DNA of 64,000 nt, taken from contig NZ_WHNY01000060.1 of assembly GCF_013141695.1 (NCBI RefSeq), forward strand, positions 248,001 through 312,000. Reading direction: 5' to 3'. The DNA is from Paenibacillus plantarum. GTDB lineage: Bacteria; Bacillota; Bacilli; Paenibacillales; NBRC-103111. Every line of letters starts with the position of its first letter. The stretch's first letter is position 1. A program made the translations under genes and the position numbers. Shown here piece after piece: positions 27,791-36,114 of the stretch. The notes beneath the pieces were generated by a model. That model saw only the letters and a program-made list of their open reading frames with translations. It made no database searches and was not told where the DNA came from.

Positions 27791-28630
27791 TTGATCGAGA
27801 TTAAGGGAGTCAGCAAGACGTTCGTTCAGCGCATCGGCGGGAGTTATAAAGCGTTGGATGACATCACATTGACGATAAATAAAGGGGAGTTCGTCTCCCT
27901 GCTCGGCCCATCAGGCTGTGGGAAATCGACGGTTTTGAACCTTGTCGCTGGCTTTGATACGCAGTCTGAAGGCACCATTCAGGTTAATGGGAAAAAGGTA
28001 ACAGGCGCTGGGGCGGACCGTGTCGTCGTGTTTCAGGAGCATGGTCTTTTCCCATGGCTGACGGTGTTAGACAATGTGGCTTTTGGCCTTAGGCAGAAGG
28101 GAATCCCCAAGAAAGAGCGCCACGAGATGGCGATGGAGCAGATCAAATCTGTGCATCTAAGCCGCTTCGCGGATCGATATCCGCATGAGCTTTCAGGCGG
28201 GATGAAACAGCGGGCAGCGATTGCCCGAGCACTTGCGATGGACCCGGAAATTTTGCTGATGGACGAGCCTTTCGCGGCATTAGACGAGCAAACACGCCTT
28301 ATTTTGCATAAGGAATTGGAAGAAATATGGATGCGTACGCGCAAAACGATTCTCTTCATTACCCACAATATTCGCGAAGCAGTCATCCTGTCGGATCGGG
28401 TTCTGGTGATGTCCACACGTCCTGGCACGATCAAGAAGGAGTTCTCTGTCAAAGCAGCGAGACCTCGCGACAGCGCAGATTCCGTGCTCCATCATATGGA
28501 GGCGTTGATTATGGACGCACTGGCGGATGAGCTGGAGAAAGTTGTGAGAGAGGAGACTGGCGATGAGTACAGCATTAAGAAGAACGATTTTTCTGGTACT
28601 GCTTCTGATAGCTTGGGAGGCGGGATATAG
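27791..28630 (+). CDS. ABC transporter ATP-binding protein, SsuB/TauB/NrtD type
   Basis: A 279-residue importer ATPase. Walker A is GPSGCGKST (about 40-48), the Q loop is VVFQEHGLFPWLTV (typical of nitrate/sulfonate/taurine importers), the signature is LSGGMKQRA, and Walker B is ILLMDEPFAALDEQTR. The start is a TTG with GGGGGATGAG upstream. The 3' end overlaps the permease gene by 68 bases. It energises uptake of an organosulfur, nitrate or pyrimidine-like solute with the next two gene products; the substrate cannot be read from sequence. Confidence 0.92.
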   Translation: MIEIKGVSKTFVQRIGGSYKALDDITLTINKGEFVSLLGPSGCGKSTVLNLVAGFDTQSEGTIQVNGKKVTGAGADRVVVFQEHGLFPWLTVLDNVAFGLRQKGIPKKERHEMAMEQIKSVHLSRFADRYPHELSGGMKQRAAIARALAMDPEILLMDEPFAALDEQTRLILHKELEEIWMRTRKTILFITHNIREAVILSDRVLVMSTRPGTIKKEFSVKAARPRDSADSVLHHMEALIMDALADELEKVVREETGDEYSIKKNDFSGTASDSLGGGI

Positions 28631-29327
28631 GATTTTCGGCTGGGGATGGAAATTCCCTTCGGTTTCGCAGACACTGCAAGCTTTCTATGACGGCATCGTG
28701 CATGGGGAGCTGCTGCAGGCTGCTGGAGCGAGTATGCTGCGGCTGCTCATTTCTTTTGCTTTGTCACTCGCGATAGGGACAACGCTAGGTTTTCTATTTG
28801 CTAGATATCGCTTGCTCGATGACACGTTAGGCTTCCTAGTCGTTTCTTTGCAGACAATTCCGAGTATTGCTTGGTTGCCTTTTGCTATTATTTGGTTCGG
28901 ATTAAACGAAACCTCCGTTATTTTCATCACGACACTTGGGGCTACTTGGACGATGGCTTTGGCAAGCCGTACAGGGATCAAGAATATCCCGCCTATTTAT
29001 TTGCGCGCCGCACAGACGATGGGGACGGGGAATGGCTTTAACCTGTTCCTTCAGGTTATGATTCCGGCTGCTTTCCCTCATTTGATCAACGGTGTACGTA
29101 CAGCATGGGCATTTGCTTGGCGGGCTCTTGTTGCGGGTGAGTTGATTGCCAAGGGCGCGGGGTTAGGTCAGCTTTTACAAGATGGACGAAATCTCGGAGA
29201 CACCTCGCTGATGCTCTGTATCGTCATTATTATCGCTGTGCTAGGCACGGTTTCAGACCATTTCTGCTTCAAAAAACTAGAAGATAAAGTGCTAGAGCGC
29301 TACGGCCTCGCTGGCTCCAAGTCGTAG
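28563..29327 (+). CDS. ABC transporter permease, SsuC/TauC type
   Basis: A 254-residue permease with six membrane segments. The EAA loop is YLRAAQTMGTGNGFNLFLQV, followed by IPAAFPHLINGVRTAWAFAW, the standard signature for this importer group. The ATG has GAGAGGAG upstream within the end of the ATPase gene. It works with the flanking ATPase and binding protein. Confidence 0.92.
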   Translation: MSTALRRTIFLVLLLIAWEAGYRIFGWGWKFPSVSQTLQAFYDGIVHGELLQAAGASMLRLLISFALSLAIGTTLGFLFARYRLLDDTLGFLVVSLQTIPSIAWLPFAIIWFGLNETSVIFITTLGATWTMALASRTGIKNIPPIYLRAAQTMGTGNGFNLFLQVMIPAAFPHLINGVRTAWAFAWRALVAGELIAKGAGLGQLLQDGRNLGDTSLMLCIVIIIAVLGTVSDHFCFKKLEDKVLERYGLAGSKS

Positions 29328-29340
29328 GGGAGTGGGCGTG

Positions 29341-30366
29341 ATGACGAGGCGCATCAAAGTACTTCTGCTGTTACTCTTCGCTATGACACTCCTGAGCGCT
29401 TGCGAGGAAAAGCTGACAGCATCCGGTAAGCCACAGGTCGTTCGAGTCGGTGTATTCAAAAATGTGACCCATGCCGCCGCCTACATCGCGCTGGAAAAAG
29501 GTTACTTTGCCCGCGAATGGGGCGACGAAGTGAAGATCGAAGTGACACCCTTCGATAACGGTTCCGATCTGTCCATCGCGATGGCGACGGGGGATATCGA
29601 CGTAGGATTCGTAGGTCCAGGACCTGCGACAACTTTTTTCTTGAAAAGCGGTAATTTCCGCGTAGTCTCTGGATCCAATAACGGCGGTGCCGTGCTGGTT
29701 GCGAGATCGGACGCAGGCATCCAGACGACCGCAGACTTGCGAGATAAAACCATCGCGATCCCTGCCAAGGGGAATACGAATGAAATTTCGCTGCGTTTGC
29801 TGCTTCAGCAAGCAGGCATTTCGCTAGGCAGAGGCAAGGAGAACGCGCATCTCATCGTCCGCTCTCCAGCGGATACGCTGATCTCTTTCCGTCAGAAAGA
29901 AATCGATGCAGCCTTAGTCCCTGAGCCCTGGGGAACTCAGATTGAGAAGGCTGGGCTCGGTAAAGTTGTTGCCGATTGGCAGGCGATCCCGCCTAATAAT
30001 GGCGACTATCCAACAGTTATTATGGTGGCCAGCGATACGTTTATCGCGAAGCATCGTGACATTGTGAAGGGCGCAATTAAAGCGAATCTGGACGGCATCG
30101 CGTTTATTCAAAACAGCCCTGACCAAGCTTACGATCTAATTAATAACCAGCTGAAGAAGTACAGCGGCAAGGGCATGGACAAAAGCTTGATTAAAGCCTC
30201 GCTTAGCCGCCTCAAGCTGACCACTGACGTTAATGTCAAAGTGATGGAAGAGATGGCAAAGGTGTCTATCGGCGCTAGATACATCAAAGGTATTAAGCCG
30301 GAGGAGCTGGATCTTAGCCGGTTTGTGGATCTCTCTATGCTGGCCGAAGTGAAAGCTGGGAAATGA
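29341..30366 (+). CDS. ABC transporter substrate-binding lipoprotein, SsuA/NMT1-like
   Basis: A 341-residue lipoprotein. The signal peptide MTRRIKVLLLLLFAM ends in the lipobox LLSAC. The mature part has the periplasmic-binding fold of the SsuA/TauA/NMT1 group (VGVFKNVTHAAAYIALEKG at the start; MATGDIDVGFVGPGPA). The ATG at 29341 fits AGGGGAG upstream better than the GTG at 29332. It is the last gene of the importer operon and is followed by a strong terminator. The ligand may be an alkanesulfonate, taurine, nitrate or thiamin precursor. Confidence 0.92.
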   Translation: MTRRIKVLLLLLFAMTLLSACEEKLTASGKPQVVRVGVFKNVTHAAAYIALEKGYFAREWGDEVKIEVTPFDNGSDLSIAMATGDIDVGFVGPGPATTFFLKSGNFRVVSGSNNGGAVLVARSDAGIQTTADLRDKTIAIPAKGNTNEISLRLLLQQAGISLGRGKENAHLIVRSPADTLISFRQKEIDAALVPEPWGTQIEKAGLGKVVADWQAIPPNNGDYPTVIMVASDTFIAKHRDIVKGAIKANLDGIAFIQNSPDQAYDLINNQLKKYSGKGMDKSLIKASLSRLKLTTDVNVKVMEEMAKVSIGARYIKGIKPEELDLSRFVDLSMLAEVKAGK

Positions 30367-30381
30367 GATCAGGGAAATGAG

Positions 30382-30428
30382 AAAGAGCTCGTCGCACCTG
30401 CCGTTAGGCGGATGAAGACGAGCTCTTT
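30382..30428. terminator. Bidirectional terminator between importer operon and bactofilin
   Basis: A perfect 12-bp stem, AAAGAGCTCGTC (30382-30393) with GACGAGCTCTTT (30417-30428). It lies between convergent genes and has T-rich ends on both strands. Confidence 0.85.
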
Positions 30429-30443
30429 GTATATAATGCTGCT

Positions 30444-30896
30444 CTAATTTCCACCAGAAGCAGCCTGTTGCTCATTTTTCTGCTGCTTATGCGCTTTGGC
30501 ATCGATGACCTTGCCGCCTCCGCTTTTATCATGTTGCACCGCAGCTGCATTCATCGCACTACTTCCCTGGAAGATGCCACCCTCCTCGATAATGAAGGAC
30601 CGCACATCAATATTTCCAATCAAGACTCCAGAGCTTGTGACGATCAGCTTGCCCTTGGTATAAATGTTGCCTTTCACTTTGCCGGCTACGATCACATCGC
30701 GAGCGTGGATATTCGATTGAACGACAGCGTTCTCACCAATGGTGATGTCACCGGCACATTCAATGTCACCATTCATTTGACCCTCAATGCGGAGGCTGGC
30801 TTCGGACATTATTTTGCCTTCACAGATCGTACTGGCGCCAATTAGTGTGTCTGTACTTTTCGTATCGATTCGTTTCAATTTTGAGCTTCCAATCAT
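30444..30896 (-). CDS. Bactofilin family cytoskeletal protein (copy 1)
   Basis: A 150-residue protein with the bactofilin right-handed beta-helix core (about 17-115; repeats such as SEASLRIEGQMNGDIECAGD and NIHARDVIVAGKVKGNIYT). Bactofilins self-assemble into filaments at the membrane and often position cell wall hydrolases. The N-terminal 16 residues and the Lys/Gln-rich tail from about 115 are non-helical. Start and M23 stop overlap in ATGA, so it is translationally coupled to the peptidase upstream. A second, clearly related copy lies at 50449-50901. Confidence 0.93.
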   Translation of the reverse strand: MIGSSKLKRIDTKSTDTLIGASTICEGKIMSEASLRIEGQMNGDIECAGDITIGENAVVQSNIHARDVIVAGKVKGNIYTKGKLIVTSSGVLIGNIDVRSFIIEEGGIFQGSSAMNAAAVQHDKSGGGKVIDAKAHKQQKNEQQAASGGN

Positions 30897-31909
30897 TTAC
30901 GTTCATCCTTTCGATCTGAAATGAGATAAGGTTTAGGGTCAATCTGAATACCGTTTTTATGAACTTCATAATGGAGATGGGAGCCCGTGCTGCGTCCAGT
31001 TGAACCAACGAGACCGATATGCTGACCTTTTGTTACAGATTCTCCGCGTTTTACCAATATTTTATTCAAATGCATATACTCCGTTTCAATGCCTCTGCCG
31101 TGATCAACAATAATATAGTTGCCAAGCTCGCCATCAAAGCCCACAGCAATAACTTTACCTGCGGCCGTTACGTAGACTGGATCATTGTATTCACCGTCGA
31201 TATCATAACCTGTATGCATGGAGGGCCTGAATGTAAAAGGATCTATGCGGATGCCGAAGCCGGAGGTAATGCTGTGCGAAGCGATGGGCCATAGTGTAGG
31301 TGTAATACTGCGTAAGTGCTCAGCTTCTTTAATTTTGGCTTCGGATTCATTGAGATTGACGAGGAGTGCATTAATATCGCCAACTAATGAAAAAAGCCCT
31401 TGCTTCGTGTTGCTAACGAGGGTAGATACATCATCTGTAGTAATAGGTACATCGCTGCCGCCAACATCAACATTCGTTCCATTCACTGGCTTACTGTTCG
31501 GGGTGCTTGCTACTTTTTTGCTTGTCCCGTTTACGGTTTCTGGTTGACTCATGAGTTCTATCACATGATCTATTTTCTTAATTTCTTCTAGCTTTACCTT
31601 AAATTCATCGGCCTGCTGAGCGAGGTCAATCAAATCAATTTGCAGCTGCTCAATTTCACTTGTTTGATGTGTAATTTGATTAACTAACTGACGTTCTTGT
31701 CCATCGAAAGCTTGCTGCATGCTGTTTTGAGTTTGATGGGACAGGGTATTCATTAAGTAAATCGTCACAAAGAAACCGATCAGCACAAGCAGGATCACGC
31801 TAGGCACAATATACAGACTACTGTGCGGAAGCTTGAATCTTACGGTATGGCGGTTGGCACCCGGAATGATCATGAAGGTGAGTTCCTTTTTGCCCCAAAT
31901 GAATTTCAA
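30893..31909 (-). CDS. M23 family metallopeptidase, membrane-anchored (copy 1)
   Basis: A 338-residue protein: a short cytosolic N terminus, one membrane helix (about 32-55), a coiled coil (about 60-115), a Ser/Thr/Pro-rich linker, and a C-terminal LytM domain (about 215-330). The zinc motif is visible as HTGYDID and HLHYE, so it should be an active peptidoglycan endopeptidase. The TTG start is preceded by GAGGAGG. It is coupled to bactofilin, as seen for bactofilin/LytM pairs controlling cell shape in other bacteria. A paralogous gene is at 50903-51943. Confidence 0.92.
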   Translation of the reverse strand: MKFIWGKKELTFMIIPGANRHTVRFKLPHSSLYIVPSVILLVLIGFFVTIYLMNTLSHQTQNSMQQAFDGQERQLVNQITHQTSEIEQLQIDLIDLAQQADEFKVKLEEIKKIDHVIELMSQPETVNGTSKKVASTPNSKPVNGTNVDVGGSDVPITTDDVSTLVSNTKQGLFSLVGDINALLVNLNESEAKIKEAEHLRSITPTLWPIASHSITSGFGIRIDPFTFRPSMHTGYDIDGEYNDPVYVTAAGKVIAVGFDGELGNYIIVDHGRGIETEYMHLNKILVKRGESVTKGQHIGLVGSTGRSTGSHLHYEVHKNGIQIDPKPYLISDRKDERK

Positions 31910-32090
31910 CAGATCCTCCTCACTTTCCGTAACTATGTCCCCCTTCTTGTTTACGATTCTATTCTTCAGTAGGGTGAGTCATGCCTAATTTCTCGAAAAT
32001 GGGGGAAGATGGTAAGGATGCAGTTCAACTTTTCCTTCCTAGGTAACGTCTATGAAATATCAACTACACATGCAAGTGAAGGGAGCGCGG

Positions 32091-33287
32091 ATGATGTTAA
32101 AAAGAACACTGCTGCTGTTGGCAATAACAAGTATCGCCTTAACAGGATGTAAATCTTCTGGACAGGCGAGTGGTCAAGTGACCGTTTCAGAATCACCAAT
32201 ATCGAGTGCCGTGGCTACATCGGAGCCAACAACAAATCCTGCGACACCTGGCGCAGAGCCAACAACCGTGCCTACGAAAGGCAGCGATAGCACATCGCCG
32301 ACTTTGATGAAAGGGGTAACTGCGTTAAGACTCGCGGATGCTCAAAAGGGCTGGATTGGCGGCAAAGGCTATATCGCTCATACCGATGACGGTGGCGCGA
32401 AGTGGAAGGTGCAATACACGGGCATTGGTGAGGTAGGGCAGCTATTTGCCTTGAATGATCAGGAAGCGTGGGCAACGGAGAAAGCAACGGGGAAGCTGTT
32501 TAGTACGCAGGATGGTGGAGCCAAATGGTCGACAGTCGGTACCGTTCCCAATCAAGCGTTTCTCCACTTCGTGTCGAAGCAGGAAGCTTTTAGCGGCAAT
32601 GCACAGTCCGTAGATGGTGGTGTCAAATGGGCGAAGCTTCCAGTTCCTGAAGGTATCAAAGGGGATGCCTATTTTCATGATAATAAGAATGGCTGGGCTG
32701 TTCGACAAGCTCAAGATAAGGTCGAAGTGCTGCGTACGCAGGATGGCGGGCAAAATTGGAAATCTGTGATGTCTCGTCCAACCGTTGCGACATTAACAGG
32801 AACCGTCATTCGCTCTGCTGGCGCAGATGACGCGTGGATCGAGCTGATTGGGGAATCGGGGATGACACAAACCTCGTATTCGCTGTTTCACACGAAAGAC
32901 GGCGGGAAGAGCTGGCAGACCGTGCTGGTGAACAGCACGGCAGGTGGAGGACCGGCCCCAGGATTCCCTATGGGGGATACGACGGGGCCGAAGAACACGG
33001 GCTCGAAGCCCGGCCCTCTCTACGTCGTGAACACCGACGTAGCGTTCATGGGCGGCAGCTGCCCGGCCTGCGACAAGCCGAACTCCGTCGGCTGGACGAA
33101 GGACGGTGGAAAGACCTGGGTGAACGGCACGGAGTCGTTCACGGGGTACGGCGAGCTGCTGCTCGGCATGGCAGACGCGAATAGCGGCTGGCTCATCACG
33201 AATGATAATGAGCAGCCGAGCGTCATGTACACCACCCGCAGCGGTGGTGTGAACTGGAACAAGGTGCATACGTTCGATGCACCTTAA
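32091..33287 (+). CDS. Lipoprotein with YCF48/BNR-like beta-propeller repeats
   Basis: A 398-residue lipoprotein. The signal peptide ends in the lipobox ALTGC, followed by a Ser/Thr/Pro-rich spacer (about 25-75), then repeats of the form TDDGGAKWKVQ, TQDGGAKWSTV, TQDGGQNWKSV, TKDGGKSWQTV and TKDGGKTWVNG, the Asp-box style of YCF48 or sialidase-like propellers. The catalytic residues of sialidases are not evident, so it is probably a binding or scaffold protein on the outer face of the membrane. The ATG at 32091 has GGGAGCG upstream. The 3' third (about 32930-33170) is GC-rich. It is divergent from the M23/bactofilin pair. Confidence 0.85.
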   Translation: MMLKRTLLLLAITSIALTGCKSSGQASGQVTVSESPISSAVATSEPTTNPATPGAEPTTVPTKGSDSTSPTLMKGVTALRLADAQKGWIGGKGYIAHTDDGGAKWKVQYTGIGEVGQLFALNDQEAWATEKATGKLFSTQDGGAKWSTVGTVPNQAFLHFVSKQEAFSGNAQSVDGGVKWAKLPVPEGIKGDAYFHDNKNGWAVRQAQDKVEVLRTQDGGQNWKSVMSRPTVATLTGTVIRSAGADDAWIELIGESGMTQTSYSLFHTKDGGKSWQTVLVNSTAGGGPAPGFPMGDTTGPKNTGSKPGPLYVVNTDVAFMGGSCPACDKPNSVGWTKDGGKTWVNGTESFTGYGELLLGMADANSGWLITNDNEQPSVMYTTRSGGVNWNKVHTFDAP

Positions 33288-33290
33288 ACG

Positions 33291-33331
33291 AAATGCCACC
33301 GCGGCTGTCTTCGCGCGGTGGCATTTTTTTT
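33291..33331 (+). terminator. Terminator after the beta-propeller lipoprotein gene
   Basis: AAATGCCACCGCG (33291-33303) pairs with CGCGGTGGCATTT (from 33314), followed by a run of T. Confidence 0.9.
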
Positions 33332-33339
33332 AGTGCAGC

Positions 33340-34018
33340 TAGCTACTCTCCACACCCAACACACTCCACAGTACATGTCTATTCGTACGCCGCCATATCG
33401 CACCCCGGAACTCACTCAGCTACTCTCACACTCATCACACTCCGCACCACATGCCATAACATGCAGCACCAATCGCATCCCGCACCAGTAGTCTACTTGC
33501 ACGATACATCATGCAACATATGTCTACTCGCACGTCACATCCCACCCCGGACCACACTCAGCTACTCTCCAAACCCATCGCAGCACGGACCACAGCCAGC
33601 TACTCTCCACGCCCATCCCACCCCGGACCACACCCAGGTACTCTCCAAACCACATCGCACCCGGAACTCACTCAGCTACTCCCACACTCATCACACTCCG
33701 CAGCACACCCAGCTACTCTCCAAACCCATCACTCCCCGAACCACCACCCAGCTACTCTCCACGCCACATCGCACCCCGAACCACACTCAGCTACTCTCCA
33801 AACCCATCGCACCACGGACCACAGCCAGCTACTCTCCACGCCCATCCCACCCCGGACCACACTCAGCTACTCTTCACGCCACAGCGCACCCCGGACCACA
33901 CCCAGCTACTCTCCAGACCCATCGCACCTCGGACCACAGCCAGCTACTCTTCACGCCATATCGCACCCCGGACCACACCCAGCTACTCTCCAAACCCATC
34001 ACACTTCGCACCATTTGC
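33340..34018 (+). repeat. Minisatellite of 38-39 bp units, noncoding
   Basis: An array of about 17 units, the last 12 well conserved. Unit starts (CAGCTACTCT or close) are at 33559, 33597, 33635, 33673, 33710, 33749, 33788, 33826, 33864, 33903, 33941 and 33980, so the period is 37-39 bp. Two unit types alternate: one continues CCAAACCCATCGCA and the next CCACGCCCATCCCA, giving a 76-77 bp dimer. The strand is rich in C and A with almost no G apart from the CGG step. Two frames stay open only because the unit lacks stop codons; there is no RBS or codon pattern, so I treat it as noncoding. Confidence 0.85.
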
Positions 34019-34077
34019 CATAACACGCACCACCTTCACCGTCAGCATACGACGACCCAAACTCACCGCCGCAACAG

Positions 34078-34270
34078 ATTAAATGGATTTCCTCCATCTA
34101 TTTCAGTCGGATTTTCGTGTTTTCAGCGATTAGATGGATTTCCTACAGTTAATTGAGCCGAAAGTAGTGGGAATGCTCGAATTCGATGAAATTAGCTGTA
34201 GTTTTTCCATCTAAATCCAATTTCGAATGAATTTTGAAGGAAATAGATGGAGGTTTTCCAGTTATTCGAG
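34078..34270. repeat. Dispersed palindromic intergenic element, copy 1
   Basis: Four related cores start near 34083, 34131, 34190 and 34241 (intervals 48, 59 and 51). Cores 1 and 2 (GGATTTCCTCCATCTATTT, GGATTTCCTACAGTTAATT) are direct; cores 3 and 4 are inverted (AATTAGCTGTAG, AAATAGATGGAGG). Core 1 pairs with core 4 and core 2 with core 3, so the whole forms an imperfect dyad. Related copies lie at 44928-45118 and 49200-49396. Confidence 0.75.
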
Positions 34271-34333
34271 TGAGGATCGTGACTTCCCGCCAGCCAGCAC
34301 TCCACAACGGAAGTTAGGATCTGCCGATCTGCT

Positions 34334-34357
34334 ACTCACTCACTCACTCACTCACTC
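34334..34357 (+). repeat. (ACTC)6 microsatellite
   Basis: Six uninterrupted tetranucleotide units in the intergenic space just before the end of the membrane protein gene on the other strand. Confidence 0.9.
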
Positions 34358-34374
34358 CACCACAACAAACCAAC

Positions 34375-34875
34375 TCACTTCGTAGGCGTATCACTCCCGT
34401 TTCCATTCCCATTCCCGTTCGTTCCATTCGTATTCTTCCCATTGAAGAACGTCGATGTTAGATCTCGCAGCTTCTCCATGAACTTCCCGTAGCCGTAACC
34501 AGTCAGAAAAGCTATGCTGATACGCGCTGACATCGAGTCGCCAACTTCCAGCAGCATAATGCCGCTCGCGAATAGGATAATCGTGATAATGGCAGAGCCG
34601 AAGCACAGGATAGGCCGCATGAGGTACCAGTAGATCCACTGCGTGGTGAGCTCTTGATAATGCTCATGAAACATGCGCAAACCATATAGCGCACCACCGA
34701 GCGCTCCTGCAAAGCCGAAGCAAGCATACTCATGATAGAGGACGAAATCAACGCCCAGTATTTTGCGCTCAAAAGAACTGCTGCCAAGCACGGCCATCAT
34801 CCACAGGCTGCCAACAAACCAGATCATTAAATAAGCAAAAATAGCTTGCTTGCCGAATCGGTGAATGGGATTCAT
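34375..34875 (-). CDS. Membrane protein of unknown function with Asn/Gly-rich tail
   Basis: A 166-residue protein with about four membrane segments (near 12-30, 46-66, 84-108 and 118-135) and a polar C terminus rich in Asn, Gly and Thr (NGTNGNGNGNGSDT). I do not recognise a family. It is the last gene of a minus-strand series (HD hydrolase, thymidine kinase, glycosyltransferase) but a strong hairpin lies directly before its start, so it may be expressed at a lower level or from read-through. Its apparent ribosome binding site GGCGGTG sits in the 3' arm of that hairpin. Confidence 0.7.
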   Translation of the reverse strand: MNPIHRFGKQAIFAYLMIWFVGSLWMMAVLGSSSFERKILGVDFVLYHEYACFGFAGALGGALYGLRMFHEHYQELTTQWIYWYLMRPILCFGSAIITIILFASGIMLLEVGDSMSARISIAFLTGYGYGKFMEKLRDLTSTFFNGKNTNGTNGNGNGNGSDTPTK

Positions 34876-34878
34876 AAC

Positions 34879-34926
34879 AAAACACCGCCCTTACAATGGA
34901 TACTACCATTGTATGAGCGGTGTTTT
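34879..34926. terminator. Bidirectional hairpin terminator overlapping a stop codon
   Basis: AAAACACCGC (34879-34888) pairs with GCGGTGTTTT (34917-34926), and inner arms ACAATGG/CCATTGT (34893-34899/34906-34912) enclose a six-base loop. The TAG stop of the glycosyltransferase gene lies inside the loop. It probably ends or attenuates transcription into the membrane protein gene. Confidence 0.8.
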
Positions 34927-36081
34927 TGATGATGCCTGAATATAGGAACGCTTATCCGACTGCTCCAAGTACGCAATGATCGCTGTTGCACAGCTTTGAT
35001 TTTCCTCATTCTGCTCTTCACGGATGTCCGTTCGCCGCTTCGCAAGCTCGGGATATTGCTCGAGCAGCAATTTAAACCAGTGGTCAATCATCGCGACGGA
35101 GGTGATGCGCTGTCCGTAGCCATTTTCCTGGAAATAGGTGCAATTTTTCTCTTCTTGCCCTGGAATCGGGCTATAGAACAGCATGGGAATACCTTTGGCC
35201 ATTGCCTCTGTACAGGTCATCCCGCCTGGCTTCGTAATCAGTAAATCGGAGATATCCATCAGCTTGCTGATCTCGGTGGTATAGCCAATGAGATGGATGT
35301 TCGGCTGACGGAAGACGTCCTCCTCCAACAGCTGGAGACGTGCCTTCTCATTCGTGCCGAGACAGATCAACAGCTGAATATCCTTACTCCAGCTTGCTAA
35401 ATAAGTCAGCATCTCTTCTTTTTCTTCTTTCTTAAAAACTCCCCAACCGCCGCCCATAACCATGACCGTAGGCATGGCTTTGAGTCCGAATTCCTGCCGA
35501 ATATGCTCCTTGCTATGAGCTTTGCGGAAATTAGGATGAACCGGAATACCGGTAACCTCGATACGCTTGTCCTGAACGCCACAGTCCATGAGACGCTCTC
35601 TAACAAGGGGCGTGGATACCAAATATTTGTCTACCGCTGAGTCGATCCACGTCCCATGAACATCGTAATCGGTGATCACGGTGAAGAGGGGGACATTTAG
35701 TCCTGCACGTTTCAATCTAGAGACAATAATGCTTGGAAAGGGGTGCGTACAGACGATCAAATCGGGCTTCAACTGCTTAATAACGGTCTTCGTTCGTGAA
35801 TAGAAGATGCGATGCAGCACGAGACTGGCTACACGACTCGGCCTTTTATCATAATGATTTCGATAGAGCATACCGTACAGTCTAGGTTGTGATGTTACCG
35901 TGCGGCGGTATGCCGAGAAGACCCAAGGTGCTAAGGTAGGATGCAAAAAAGCGCCAAGTTCAATCACGCGGGTAATCATGTCTGACGAGGATTGCCGAAG
36001 CTCGCCTGACAGCGCATGAGCAGCTTGTGTATGTCCTTTCCCGAAGCCCTCGGATAATAGCAAAATCCGTTTTTTACGCAA
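34903..36081 (-). CDS. Glycosyltransferase, MGDG synthase/UgtP type
   Basis: A protein of about 392 residues. The N-terminal domain (about 5-175) is of the MGDG synthase type (LLLSEGFGKGHTQAA; VCTHPFPSIIVSRLK; VITDYDVHGTWI) and the C-terminal domain is GT28-like (MGGGWGVF; LITKPGGMTCTEAMAKGIPM). Such enzymes transfer glucose or galactose to diacylglycerol, making glycolipids and the lipoteichoic acid anchor. The TTG at 36081 is preferred because AAAGG then has an eight-base spacer; the GTG at 36090 abuts the box. It lies 33 bases after the thymidine kinase gene in the same direction. Confidence 0.87.
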   Translation of the reverse strand: MRKKRILLLSEGFGKGHTQAAHALSGELRQSSSDMITRVIELGAFLHPTLAPWVFSAYRRTVTSQPRLYGMLYRNHYDKRPSRVASLVLHRIFYSRTKTVIKQLKPDLIVCTHPFPSIIVSRLKRAGLNVPLFTVITDYDVHGTWIDSAVDKYLVSTPLVRERLMDCGVQDKRIEVTGIPVHPNFRKAHSKEHIRQEFGLKAMPTVMVMGGGWGVFKKEEKEEMLTYLASWSKDIQLLICLGTNEKARLQLLEEDVFRQPNIHLIGYTTEISKLMDISDLLITKPGGMTCTEAMAKGIPMLFYSPIPGQEEKNCTYFQENGYGQRITSVAMIDHWFKLLLEQYPELAKRRTDIREEQNEENQSCATAIIAYLEQSDKRSYIQASSKTPLIQW

Positions 36082-36114
36082 GGAACTCACCTTTCTTTGT
36101 AAATCATATCTATC

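Noticed and set aside
33340-34018. Possible CRISPR array
   Set aside because: The repeats are contiguous with no unique spacers, units vary, and no cas gene is in the window.
33293-34156. Long open frames rich in Pro, Thr and His through the minisatellite
   Set aside because: They exist because the repeat unit lacks stop codons in two frames. There is no ribosome binding site, no signal peptide, and the repeat period (37-39 bp) shifts frame between units, which is not expected of a repeat protein.
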